A stretch of 64,000 nucleotides of DNA from Defluviicoccus sp046348835 (lineage in GTDB: Bacteria > Pseudomonadota > Alphaproteobacteria > Rhodospirillales > Defluviicoccaceae), in the NCBI GenBank assembly GCA_046348835.1, contig JAXMDM010000003.1, positions 124,001 to 188,000 on the forward strand, in the 5' to 3' direction. The notes under the pieces were generated by a model, which saw nothing but the letters and a program-made list of their open reading frames with translations, was not told the origin of the DNA and did no database searches. This document shows, one piece after another, positions 40,865-49,435 of the stretch (its first letter is position 1; every line of letters starts with the position of its first letter). The position numbers and the translations under genes were made by a program.

Positions 40865-42439
40865 ATGCTAGGGGAAGGGGAGGAGCGCGCCGCCGCCGCG
40901 GTTGCGACGCCGGGGCGACAAGGAGGCGCCGGTCGGGGTTTCACCGGCGACGCCGAGGCGGCACCCGGCCGGGTCGGGGTCGTCGACATCGGCTCCAACA
41001 CCGTCCGCCTCGTCGTCTATGACATTCCGACCCGGGTTCCCATTCCCATCTTCAATGAGAAGGCGCAGTGCGCGCTGGGCGCCGGCCTCGGCCAGACCGG
41101 CCGGCTCAATCCCAAGGGCGTCGCCCTCGCCCTGAAGACGACCCACCGGTTCGCCCGCCTGGCGACGGCGATGGGGGTCGAGCACCTGGAACTGGTCGCC
41201 ACCGCCGCCGTCCGCGACGCCCGCGACGGCGCCTCCTTCGCCGATGCGGTGGAAGCGGCGTGCGGGCTGCCGGTGCACATCCTCAGCGGCGCCGAGGAAG
41301 CGCGCCTGGCGGCCGTCGGCCTGCTCCACGGCATCCCCGCCGCGGACGGCGTTCTGGGCGACCTCGGCGGCGGCAGCCTCGATCTGGTCAGCCTCGACCA
41401 CGGCAAGGTGGACCAGTTCGCGACGACGCCCCTCGGCCATCTGCGTGTCGCCGAAGAGTCGGGCGGCGATCGCACCGCGGTGCGGGCCATCCTCGAGCGC
41501 GAGCTGCAGAAGGTGCCCTGGCTCGGTGCCATCGGCGGCCGGCGGGTCTACGCCGTCGGCGGCTCGTGGCGGGCCCTCGCCCGCATCCTGATCGACCAGA
41601 CCCATCACCCCCTGCACGTGGTCGACAACTTCACGATCAATTTCTTCGACGCCCTGCGCCTCGCCGACCTGGTCTCGTCCCTGAGCGCCAGCACCCTCGA
41701 CCGGCTGGGCGGCATCGATGCGCCGCGGCTGCAATCGCTGCCCTACGCGGCGGCGGCGCTGGCGGCGCTGGTGGAGGCGGCGAAGCCGCAGGAGGTGGTG
41801 TTCTCCGCCTACGGCATGCGCGAGGGGCAGATGCTGGAGCTGCTGCCGTCGTCGCTGCGCCGGCAGGATCCGCTGATCAGCGCCTGCGAGCGGCGGGTCG
41901 AACGCTCCGGCCGGTTCAAGCTGCACGGCAATGAAATTCTCGACTGGATGACGCCGTTGTTCGCCCGGGAGACGCCGGGCGAGCGGCGGTTGCGCTACGC
42001 CGCCTGCCTGCTCAGCGACATCGGCTGGAACGAACATCCGGACTACCGGGCGATCCATGCCTTCCAGCGGGTGCTGCGCGTCCCCTATCCGGGCCTGTTC
42101 CACGGCGACCGGGCAGAACTGGCGATCGCGGTCCTCGTCCGCTACGGCGGCGACGAGGACGACCGGCTGGTGGAGCAGGTGCGAACCCTCCTCGACGATG
42201 CCCGGCTCGCCCGCGCCCGCATCATCGGCCTGGCGCTGCGCTTGGCCCATACCATATCCGGCGCCGCGGCCGGCATCCTGGCGCAGACCCGGCTGAAACC
42301 GGAGAAGGAGACGCTTCAGCTGCGGGTGCCGGACGATGGGACCTTCCGCTCCGAGGCCATCGAGCGCCGGTTCGCCCGCCTCGCCCGCGCCGTCGGCCTA
42401 AAGGGCGACATCCTCTTCCGCAATGGCGGGGGTGGTTAG
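40865..42439 (+). CDS. ppx: Exopolyphosphatase / pppGpp phosphohydrolase
   Basis: Ppx/GppA enzymes remove terminal phosphate from polyphosphate or pppGpp. The 524-residue protein has the actin-like phosphate loop VVDIGSNTVRLVVYD, TAAVRDARDGASF, the second loop GDLGGGSLDLVSLDHG, and a C-terminal HD-like domain (LSDIGWNEHPDYRAIHAF) common in alphaproteobacterial members. The first 37 residues are low in conservation and the true start may be a little downstream. Its location opposite pap-ppk1 argues for polyphosphate as the substrate. Confidence 0.93.
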   Translation: MLGEGEERAAAAVATPGRQGGAGRGFTGDAEAAPGRVGVVDIGSNTVRLVVYDIPTRVPIPIFNEKAQCALGAGLGQTGRLNPKGVALALKTTHRFARLATAMGVEHLELVATAAVRDARDGASFADAVEAACGLPVHILSGAEEARLAAVGLLHGIPAADGVLGDLGGGSLDLVSLDHGKVDQFATTPLGHLRVAEESGGDRTAVRAILERELQKVPWLGAIGGRRVYAVGGSWRALARILIDQTHHPLHVVDNFTINFFDALRLADLVSSLSASTLDRLGGIDAPRLQSLPYAAAALAALVEAAKPQEVVFSAYGMREGQMLELLPSSLRRQDPLISACERRVERSGRFKLHGNEILDWMTPLFARETPGERRLRYAACLLSDIGWNEHPDYRAIHAFQRVLRVPYPGLFHGDRAELAIAVLVRYGGDEDDRLVEQVRTLLDDARLARARIIGLALRLAHTISGAAAGILAQTRLKPEKETLQLRVPDDGTFRSEAIERRFARLARAVGLKGDILFRNGGGG

Positions 42440-42477
42440 AAGAAAGCGCGGGACGTGGTGCGTGTGAGGCAAAGAAA

Positions 42478-42942
42478 ATGAACCAGGAGCTGCAGTTTCA
42501 TTACGACCAGATCACCAAGTACGACACGCATTACAGCACCGCCCGCACCGCAGCCGTCACTCTTCTCTTTACCGTTTCCGTTCTGGTGAGCGTGAATCTG
42601 GTCATTAAGCCGGACGTGGTGGCATCGTTGTTTGGGCTGATTACGATCGTAATCGTTCTAGCCTTTGCCGTGCTGCTGAGTACGCATTTTCAGCAGCTAA
42701 CCGATGCCTGTGCCATGGCCCATGACGACCTGGCAGAATGGGGTAACACGGCTAGCAAGCCTTTGCCAAGTCCACGAAGAATAATTCAAAATCATTGTGA
42801 AGGAATCGAGGGCTTTAAGCTGGCAAGGAAGAGGTATTTAGAAGGCTTTAACGCTTACGTTACGTGGGGTGCTGCAATATTTTTAATTATTAATTGCATA
42901 TTGTTTTTGATCGTGCAATTTCGGGCGTGTTCTTCGGCGTAA
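42478..42942 (+). CDS. Small membrane protein of unknown function, AT-rich
   Basis: I do not recognise this 154-residue protein. It has three hydrophobic segments, at about 25-44 (AAVTLLFTVSVLVSVNLVI), 48-68 (VASLFGLITIVIVLAFAVLL) and 128-147 (VTWGAAIFLIINCILFLIV), separated by a helical, charged cytoplasmic-type stretch. GAGG lies 7 bases before the ATG. Its base composition is visibly AT-richer than its neighbours, especially in the second half. Small helical membrane proteins of this layout are sometimes effectors in defence or signalling, but nothing here proves that. Confidence 0.7.
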   Translation: MNQELQFHYDQITKYDTHYSTARTAAVTLLFTVSVLVSVNLVIKPDVVASLFGLITIVIVLAFAVLLSTHFQQLTDACAMAHDDLAEWGNTASKPLPSPRRIIQNHCEGIEGFKLARKRYLEGFNAYVTWGAAIFLIINCILFLIVQFRACSSA

Positions 42943-42955
42943 TGCTTGGCCCTGG

Positions 42956-43492
42956 TCAGCGGCAGCCACCGCCCCCGTCGGCCATCCGTCTCGCCGCTTC
43001 CTGGCTCGTCGCCTGACCGACGACGCAGATGCGGTCTCCGGTCACCCGGGCGACGATGTGGCTGGTGCTTTGCGAGCCGTCGTCCCGTTCGGTGCGCATC
43101 TGGAAGATGGCGGCAACCGGCCGCTCGCCGGCCATCCGCCATTCCATCGTGTCGCCGGTCAGGTCGATGACGTCGGCACCGGTGACGCGCAGGATCCCGG
43201 CCCGCAGGTCCGACAGCTCGCGGCCGCGGGAGAACGCCGGCCACTGGTCGACGCCGAGCGAGCGGATGTAGACGCGAAACCCGCCGGCACCGGGGCAGAG
43301 AAAGGCGTCCTCGTCGGCGAAGGCGTCTTCTTGCCATTGGCAGTCGCCGCCGTCGCCGGAGGACAGCAGGCTGGTGGAGACGGCGGTGACGGCAGCGGTG
43401 GCTCCCGCACTCGCCCCGGCGGCCGCTAGCGAAGCGGCCGGCACCAGGAGCAAAGCGCAGAGCCAGCGACGGACGACGGTGCGCAGGCGCAT
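42956..43492 (-). CDS. Exported protein of unknown function
   Basis: The 178-residue protein has an Arg-rich N-terminus and a hydrophobic segment (WLCALLLVPAASLAAAGASA) typical of a secretion signal. The mature part contains four cysteines (CQW, LCPG, ICVV, final GGCR) and no domain I can name; GFRVYIRSLGVDQWPAFSRG and HIVARVTGDRICVVGQA are its most structured-looking parts. It lies 21 bases downstream of the mlaA gene on the same strand, so it is probably co-transcribed and may act in the envelope. Confidence 0.72.
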   Translation of the reverse strand: MRLRTVVRRWLCALLLVPAASLAAAGASAGATAAVTAVSTSLLSSGDGGDCQWQEDAFADEDAFLCPGAGGFRVYIRSLGVDQWPAFSRGRELSDLRAGILRVTGADVIDLTGDTMEWRMAGERPVAAIFQMRTERDDGSQSTSHIVARVTGDRICVVGQATSQEAARRMADGGGGCR

Positions 43493-43513
43493 GGCGGGTT
43501 CGCCGGTCCTAGA

Positions 43514-44344
43514 TCAATCGATGGTCGGGGTATCGGGGGTGGCCACCGGGCGTCCATTGGCGATCTCGGAGGCCCGCGACTGGCGATAGAGACTGCGCAT
43601 CGTCGCGTAGAAGTCGAGCGAGTTCTTCTCGATATCGGCGAGGGCGTCGTAGTTGCGGGCGCGGGCGTCGACGGCGGTCAGGCCAAGCCGCGTGTACGAC
43701 AGAATCTGCAGCAGCTGCGATTCATTGTAGACGAAGGTGGCGAGGAAGCCGAAGGGGTCGAGGACGGCGCTGTCGACGGCCAGGCCGACCGCGTCGCGGG
43801 GATTGGACGGCCCGACCACCGGCAGCACCAGGTAAGGCCCTTCGCCGACGCCCCACACCGCCAGGGTCTGGCCGAAGTCCTCGTTGTGATAGGGCATGCC
43901 CCAGTCGCTCGCCCAGTCCACCAGCCCGCCGACGCCGACGGTGGTATTGACGGCGAACCGCCCGGCGGTGTTGAGGGCCCGGCTGCCTTCCGCCTGCAAC
44001 AGGTCGTTGAAGAAGGTGACCGGCGCCCGCAGGTTGGTGACGAAGTTATGGATGCCGGTCTGTACCGGCGGCGGCAGCAGCAGCAGGTAGAATTCGGCCA
44101 GCGGCTTGAGGAACATGGCATCGATGCCGCGATTGATCTCGAAGACGACCCTGTTGAAGGGCTCGATCGGATCGTTGATCTCGCGGAACTCGGCATAGCC
44201 TTCCGGATCGGTTTCCCGGTCGGGAGGGGTGGCGCAGCCGACAATGGACAGCGCCAGGGCGGCAGCGAGAGCGACGCCGCGACCGAGACGAGATGTGGCC
44301 CTCGCCACGGGTGCTCGGCAGGAACAGCTGCGCAGTCCAGGCAC
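43514..44344 (-). CDS. mlaA: MlaA (VacJ) phospholipid-transport lipoprotein
   Basis: MlaA sits in the outer membrane and removes misplaced phospholipids from the outer leaflet, handing them to MlaC. The protein has a lipobox LSIVGC (Cys37 from the GTG at 44344) and the conserved core DPIEPFNRVVFEINRGIDAM, INTLRAPV-like VTNLRAPVTFFNDLLQ, and YHNEDFGQTLAVWGVGEGPY followed by LVLPVVGPSNPRDAVG. The GTG at 44344 has GAGGAGAG about 9 bases upstream; a GTG at 44308 would give a shorter signal but lacks a Shine-Dalgarno. mlaBCDEF are not in the window. Confidence 0.93.
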   Translation of the reverse strand: MPGLRSCSCRAPVARATSRLGRGVALAAALALSIVGCATPPDRETDPEGYAEFREINDPIEPFNRVVFEINRGIDAMFLKPLAEFYLLLLPPPVQTGIHNFVTNLRAPVTFFNDLLQAEGSRALNTAGRFAVNTTVGVGGLVDWASDWGMPYHNEDFGQTLAVWGVGEGPYLVLPVVGPSNPRDAVGLAVDSAVLDPFGFLATFVYNESQLLQILSYTRLGLTAVDARARNYDALADIEKNSLDFYATMRSLYRQSRASEIANGRPVATPDTPTID

Positions 44345-44720
44345 GCGTCGGTCTCTCCTCGCGGAAAATCGCCGCCGGTGGGCCACCGCGGCCTGCTGTA
44401 ACCAAGGGAGCCGCCGATGGGGCGGCGGTTGATCACATCGAAAAGCAACGCTGGCGACTACCACAACCGTCCGAAAAAAACCAGTGTGTCGGTTGCGCGT
44501 GTTGGGGTAGGGTCGGCGGCAACGTGCCGGGGCTTGCCGTGCGCCTGTGGGTTCGCGCGCGCTCGCAGGCCCGGTGCGTGAAACAGACGATCGAAAAGCG
44601 GGTCGATGCAAACCCCGACCCGAAACCGGGTCCGACCGGTCGTTGCGCCGGTGGCGACGCCCTCCCATCTCGATCCGAACGGCCACGCGGCACCTCGGCA
44701 GGAACCGCAAGGGGAGCACC
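44345..44720. other. Divergent regulatory region of mlaA and metF
   Basis: These 376 bases contain no gene. A stem GACCCG-AAAC-CGGGTC occurs near 44618-44633, and CAACCG/CGGTTG half-sites flank a run of A at about 44465-44496. I looked for SAM-II, SAH and cobalamin riboswitch cores, which would fit a methionine operon, and did not find them. Confidence 0.4.
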
Positions 44721-44738
44721 ATGGAGACCGACGCTTGA
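44721..44738 (+). CDS. Five-codon minicistron overlapping the metF start
   Basis: ATG GAG ACC GAC GCT TGA reads METDA-stop. It has the best Shine-Dalgarno in the region (AAGGGGAG at 6 bases), and its TGA overlaps a TTG in the metF frame as TTGA. Either it is a leader peptide whose termination feeds ribosomes to metF, or the assembly carries a one-base error and this ATG is the real metF start. I cannot tell which from one sequence. Confidence 0.4.
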   Translation: METDA

Positions 44739-45715
44739 CCTCGCCGACGACGTCCATCGCGGCCGCGCTTCGCCGCACGGCGCATCCGGGAGCCGGCCGG
44801 CTGCTGTCGGTGGCGGCGCCGCTGCCGCGGGGGGTCCGCGTCTCCTTCGAATTCTTCCCCCCGCGCACGCCGCAGATGGAGGCGTCGCTGTGGGCCTCCG
44901 TCGAGCGATTGGCGACCCTGGAGCCCGCCTACGTCTCGGTGACCTACGGCGCCGGCGGCAGCACCCGCGAGCGCACCCATGCCACCGTCGTCCGCCTGCG
45001 CCGGGAGACGACACTGGAGCCGGCCGCCCATCTCACCTGCGTCGGCGCCAGCCGCGGCGAGATCGACGACGTCGCCCGCCGCTACTGGGACGCCGGCATC
45101 CGCCACATCGTCGCCCTGCGCGGCGATCCGCCGGAGGGCAGCTCCCGCTACGAGCCCCATCCGGACGGTTATCCGTTCGCGTCCGACCTGGTGGCCGGTC
45201 TCAAGCGCATCGCCGACTTCGACATCTCGGTCGCCGCCTATCCGGAAGTGCACCCGGAGGCGTTGGGCGCCGCCGAGGATCTGGACAACCTGAAACGCAA
45301 GATCGATGCCGGCGCCGATCGCGCCATCACCCAGTTCTTTTTCGACACCGACGTGTACTTCCGTTTCCTCGACCAGGCGCGCGCGGCCGGGATTACCGTG
45401 CCGATCATTCCCGGCATCCTGCCGGTCAGCAACTTCACCCAGGTGGGGAAGTTCGCCGGGCTCTGCGGTGCCGGCATTCCCGCCTGGATGCCCGATCTGT
45501 TCGCCGGCCTCGAGGACGATGCGGAAACGCGCAAGCTGGTCGCCGCCGCCGTCGCCGTCGAACAGTGCCGGGCGCTCCATGCCGGCGGCGTCGAGCAGTT
45601 CCACTTCTACACCCTCAACCGCGCCGATCTCACCTATGCCATCTGCCACGTGCTGGGCGTTCGTCCGCGCCCGGCGGTGTCCGGCATCGCGGCGCAACCG
45701 GCGGCCTCGCAATGA
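44735..45715 (+). CDS. metF: 5,10-methylenetetrahydrofolate reductase
   Basis: MetF reduces methylene-THF to methyl-THF, the methyl donor for methionine synthase. The protein of about 326 residues has VRVSFEFFPPRTPQMEASLW at the start of the barrel, SVTYGAGGSTRERTHATV, HIVALRGDPP, and ITQFFFDTDVYFRFLDQARA near the flavin site. The N-terminus is unsettled: a TTG at 44735 with GGAGA upstream is the best in-frame start, and the minicistron at 44721 ends on it. The gene overlaps metH part 1 by ATGA, so folate reduction and methyl transfer are made together. Confidence 0.93.
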   Translation: MTSPTTSIAAALRRTAHPGAGRLLSVAAPLPRGVRVSFEFFPPRTPQMEASLWASVERLATLEPAYVSVTYGAGGSTRERTHATVVRLRRETTLEPAAHLTCVGASRGEIDDVARRYWDAGIRHIVALRGDPPEGSSRYEPHPDGYPFASDLVAGLKRIADFDISVAAYPEVHPEALGAAEDLDNLKRKIDAGADRAITQFFFDTDVYFRFLDQARAAGITVPIIPGILPVSNFTQVGKFAGLCGAGIPAWMPDLFAGLEDDAETRKLVAAAVAVEQCRALHAGGVEQFHFYTLNRADLTYAICHVLGVRPRPAVSGIAAQPAASQ

Positions 45716-46788
45716 CCGATCGCGCGCAGCGTCTCGCCTGGCTGTCGGGCGAGCTTGACCGCCGCATCCTCGTCCTCGACGGCGCCATGGGGACGATGAT
45801 CCAGCGCCGCGGCTTGGACGAAGCGGGGTATCGCGGCGAGCGGTTTGCCGCATGGCCGCGCGATCTCGCCGGCAACAACGACCTCTTGACCCTGACCCAG
45901 CCGGCGATCATCGCCGATATCCACCGCCAGTACCTGGATGCCGGTGCCGACATCATCGAAACCAACACCTTCAACTCCACCCGGATCGCCCTCGCCGACT
46001 ACGGCATGGAGGAGCTGGCCTTCGAGCTGAACCTGGAGGGGGCCCGCCTGGCCCGCACCGCCGCCGATCAGGTGGCCGTCGCCGACGGCCGGCCGCGGCT
46101 GGTCGCCGGCGCCATCGGCCCCACCAACCGCACCGCATCCATCTCGCCGAAGGTGGAGGACCCGGGCTTCCGCAACATCCGCTTCGACGATCTGGCCGAC
46201 GCCTACGGCGAGGCCGCCCGCGGCCTGATCGAAGGCGGCGCCGACCTGATCCTGGTCGAGACGGTGTTCGATACCCTCAACGCCAAGGCGGCGCTGTTCG
46301 CCGTCGAGGAGGTATTCGACGACCTGGGAGTCCGGCTGCCGGTGATGGTGTCGGGGACGATCACCGATCTCTCCGGGCGCAATCTCTCCGGGCAGACGGC
46401 GGAAGCGTTCTGGAACTCGGTGCGTCACGCCCGGCCGTTGACCATCGGTCTCAACTGCGCGCTGGGCGCGGCGGAGATGCGGCCGCACATCGCCGAACTC
46501 GACCGGGTCGCCGACGCCGCCATCTGCGCCTATCCCAACGCCGGCCTGCCCAACGAGTTCGGCGCCTACGACGAGACCCCGGCGATGACCGCGGCGCACC
46601 TGGCCGCCTGGGCCGATGCCGGGCTGGTCAACATCGTCGGTGGCTGCTGCGGCACCACGCCCGACCACATCGCCGCCATCGCCGCCGCGGTCGCCGGCAA
46701 ACCGCCGCGGAAGGTGCCCCGGATCGGCCGCGCGCTCAGGCTCTCCGGCCTCGAAGCCTTCGCCATCGTCAGCGACACCGCCCCATGA
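45712..46788 (+). CDS. metH: Methionine synthase, homocysteine-binding module (split MetH, part 1)
   Basis: This 358-residue protein equals the N-terminal homocysteine module of cobalamin-dependent MetH. It begins RRILVLDGAMGTMIQRRGLD, has ADIIETNTFNSTRIALADYG, and the zinc-binding cysteines lie in IGLNCALGAAEM and VGGCCGTTPDHI. In E. coli the same module is fused to the rest of MetH; here it stops with a TGA that overlaps the ATG of part 2. Stop and start overlap as ATGA, so equal amounts are expected. Split MetH occurs in several Alphaproteobacteria. Confidence 0.93.
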   Translation: MTDRAQRLAWLSGELDRRILVLDGAMGTMIQRRGLDEAGYRGERFAAWPRDLAGNNDLLTLTQPAIIADIHRQYLDAGADIIETNTFNSTRIALADYGMEELAFELNLEGARLARTAADQVAVADGRPRLVAGAIGPTNRTASISPKVEDPGFRNIRFDDLADAYGEAARGLIEGGADLILVETVFDTLNAKAALFAVEEVFDDLGVRLPVMVSGTITDLSGRNLSGQTAEAFWNSVRHARPLTIGLNCALGAAEMRPHIAELDRVADAAICAYPNAGLPNEFGAYDETPAMTAAHLAAWADAGLVNIVGGCCGTTPDHIAAIAAAVAGKPPRKVPRIGRALRLSGLEAFAIVSDTAP

Positions 46789-49427
46789 TCGGCAGTTTCG
46801 TCAATATCGGCGAGCGGACCAATGTTACCGGCTCCGCCAAGTTCCGCCGCCTGATCATGGCCGGCGACTTCGCCGCCGCGGTCGACATCGCCCGCGACCA
46901 GGTGGCCAACGGGGCGCAGATCATCGACGTCAACATGGACGAGGCGATGCTCGATTCCGAGCAGGCGATGACGCGCTTCCTCGACCTGATCGCCGCCGAG
47001 CCGGACATCGCCCGGGTGCCGGTGATGGTCGACTCGTCCAAATGGGGGGTGATCGAGGCGGGGCTGAAATGCCTGCAGGGCAAGGGCATCGTCAACTCCA
47101 TCAGCATGAAGGAGGGCGAAGAGGCCTTCGTCGCCACCGCCCGGCGCATCCTCCGCTACGGAGCGGCGGCGGTGGTGATGGCGTTCGACGAGCAGGGGCA
47201 GGCCGACACCGCCCAGCGCAAGGTGGAGATCTGCGCCCGGGCCTACCGGGTCTTGGTGGACCGGGTGGGCTTCCCGCCCGAGGATATCATCTTCGATCCC
47301 AACATCTTCGCCATCGCCACCGGCATCGAGGAGCACAACGGCTACGCCGTCGACTTCTTCGAGGCGACGCGGCGGATCAAGGCGGAACTGCCGTACGCGC
47401 TGGTATCCGGCGGCGTGTCCAACGTCTCGTTCGCTTTCCGCGGCAACGATCCGGTGCGCGAGGCGATGCACTCCGTCTTCCTCTACCACGCCATCGCCGC
47501 CGGCATGGACATGGGCATCGTCAACGCCGGCCAGATCGCCGTCTACGACGAGATCCCGACGGACCTGCGCGAGCGGGTGGAGGACGTGATCCTCAACCGC
47601 CGGCCGGACGCGACCGAGCGCCTCTTGGACATCGCCGGCAGCTTCAAGGGCGAGAAGCGGGCGACGACGGTCGACCTGAGCTGGCGCGAGTTGCCGGTCA
47701 ATGAGCGGCTGACCCACGCGCTCGTCAACGGCATCGCCGATTACGTCGAGGCCGACACCGAGGAGGCACGGCAGGCGGCGGCGCGGCCGCTCGATGTCAT
47801 CGAAGGGCCGCTGATGGCGGGGATGAACGTCGTCGGCGATCTGTTCGGGGCGGGCAAGATGTTCCTGCCGCAGGTGGTGAAGAGCGCCCGCGTCATGAAG
47901 CAGGCGGTGGCTTATCTGCTGCCGTTCATGGAGGCGGAGGCGGAAGGGGAGCCGCGGCCGACCGCCGGCACCGTCGTTCTCGCCACCGTCAAGGGCGACG
48001 TCCACGATATCGGCAAGAACATCGTCGGCGTCGTCCTCCAGTGCAACAACTACCGGGTCGTCGACCTGGGGGTGATGGTGCCGTGCGCCAAGATCCTGGA
48101 GACCGCGGCGCGGGAGCGGGCGGACATCTTGGGATTGTCCGGTCTGATCACCCCCTCGCTCGACGAGATGGTGTTCGTCGCCCGCGACATGCAGCGCCAG
48201 GGGCTGACCCTGCCGCTGTTGATCGGCGGCGCCACCACCAGCCGCGTCCATACCGCGGTCAAGATCGCCCCCGCCTACCACGGTCCCGTCGTCCACGTGC
48301 ACGATGCCTCGCGTGCCGTCGGCGTCGCCGGATCGCTGCTGTCGGCGAGCGAGGCGGAGGATTATCGGACGCGGGTGCGCGACGACTACGCCGGCCTGCG
48401 CGAGGCCCATGCCCGCCGCAACACCGAGCGCGACCGACTGCCGCTGGCCGATGCCCGCGCCAACAAGATGAAGCTTTTGTTCGATCCCTATCGGCCGCCG
48501 GCGCCGCGCGTCCCCGGCCTCACCGTGTTCGACGATTACGACCTGAGCGAACTGGTGGAGCGCATCGACTGGGGTCCGTTCTTCCAGACCTGGGAGCTGG
48601 CCGGGCGCTATCCCGCCATCCTCGACGATCCCCTGGTCGGTGAGACCGCCCGCGGCGTCTTCCGCGACGCGCAGGCGATGCTGGCGCGCGTCGTCGCCGA
48701 GAAGTGGCTCCGCCCCCGCGCCGTCATCGGTGTGTGGCCGGCCAATGCCGTCGGCGACGACATCGCCGTCTACGCCGACGAGCGCCGCCGCGACGTGCTG
48801 GCCCACGTCCACACGTTGCGCCAACAGATGCGCCGCGACCGCGACCGGCCGAACCTGGCGCTGGCCGATTTCATCGCCCCCGCCGGCAGCGGCGTCGGCG
48901 ACTGGCTCGGCGCCTTCGCCGTCACCACCGGCCACGGCCTCGACGATGTGGTGAAGGAGTTCGAGGCGCGGCACGACGATTACGCCGCGATCATGGCCAA
49001 GGCGCTCGCCGACCGGCTGGCGGAAGCCTTCGCCGAGCGCATGCACGAGCGCGTGCGCAAGGAGTTCTGGGGTTACGCCGACGACGAGAATCTCTCCAAC
49101 GAGGCGCTGATCCTCGAGGCCTACCGCGGCATCCGCCCGGCGCCGGGATATCCGGCGTGTCCCGACCACACGGAGAAGCGCACCCTGTTCGATCTCCTCG
49201 GCGCCGAGGCGAACGCCGGCATCCGCCTCACCGACAGCTTCGCCATGTGGCCGGCGGCGTCGGTCTCCGGCTGGTACTTCTCCCACCCCGACGCCCGCTA
49301 CTTCGGCCTCGGCCGCATCCACCGCGACCAGGTGGAGGACTACGCCCGGCGCAAGGGGATCGCCTTGGCCGAGATCGAACGCTGGCTCGCCCCCAACCTC
49401 GCCTACGACCCGGACGCCGCCGGCTGA
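46785..49427 (+). CDS. metH: Methionine synthase, folate/cobalamin/activation modules (split MetH, part 2)
   Basis: The 880-residue protein contains the remaining MetH modules in order. The pterin-binding barrel starts FVNIGERTNVTGSAKFRRLI. The cobalamin cap is followed by the B12 domain with DVHDIGKNIVGVVLQCNNY (the D-x-H-x2-G motif that supplies the axial histidine). The C-terminal SAM-binding reactivation domain has ERMHERVRKEFWGYADDE and RGIRPAPGYPACPDHTEK. It transfers methyl from methyl-THF via cobalamin to homocysteine held on part 1. Similarity starts exactly at the ATG at 46785. It converges on the next gene with an 8-base gap. Confidence 0.95.
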   Translation: MIGSFVNIGERTNVTGSAKFRRLIMAGDFAAAVDIARDQVANGAQIIDVNMDEAMLDSEQAMTRFLDLIAAEPDIARVPVMVDSSKWGVIEAGLKCLQGKGIVNSISMKEGEEAFVATARRILRYGAAAVVMAFDEQGQADTAQRKVEICARAYRVLVDRVGFPPEDIIFDPNIFAIATGIEEHNGYAVDFFEATRRIKAELPYALVSGGVSNVSFAFRGNDPVREAMHSVFLYHAIAAGMDMGIVNAGQIAVYDEIPTDLRERVEDVILNRRPDATERLLDIAGSFKGEKRATTVDLSWRELPVNERLTHALVNGIADYVEADTEEARQAAARPLDVIEGPLMAGMNVVGDLFGAGKMFLPQVVKSARVMKQAVAYLLPFMEAEAEGEPRPTAGTVVLATVKGDVHDIGKNIVGVVLQCNNYRVVDLGVMVPCAKILETAARERADILGLSGLITPSLDEMVFVARDMQRQGLTLPLLIGGATTSRVHTAVKIAPAYHGPVVHVHDASRAVGVAGSLLSASEAEDYRTRVRDDYAGLREAHARRNTERDRLPLADARANKMKLLFDPYRPPAPRVPGLTVFDDYDLSELVERIDWGPFFQTWELAGRYPAILDDPLVGETARGVFRDAQAMLARVVAEKWLRPRAVIGVWPANAVGDDIAVYADERRRDVLAHVHTLRQQMRRDRDRPNLALADFIAPAGSGVGDWLGAFAVTTGHGLDDVVKEFEARHDDYAAIMAKALADRLAEAFAERMHERVRKEFWGYADDENLSNEALILEAYRGIRPAPGYPACPDHTEKRTLFDLLGAEANAGIRLTDSFAMWPAASVSGWYFSHPDARYFGLGRIHRDQVEDYARRKGIALAEIERWLAPNLAYDPDAAG

Positions 49428-49435
49428 GGACGCTC

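Noticed and set aside
44345..44720. SAM-II, SAH or cobalamin riboswitch before metF-metH
   Set aside because: None of the conserved cores was found, although a methionine operon would be a likely place.
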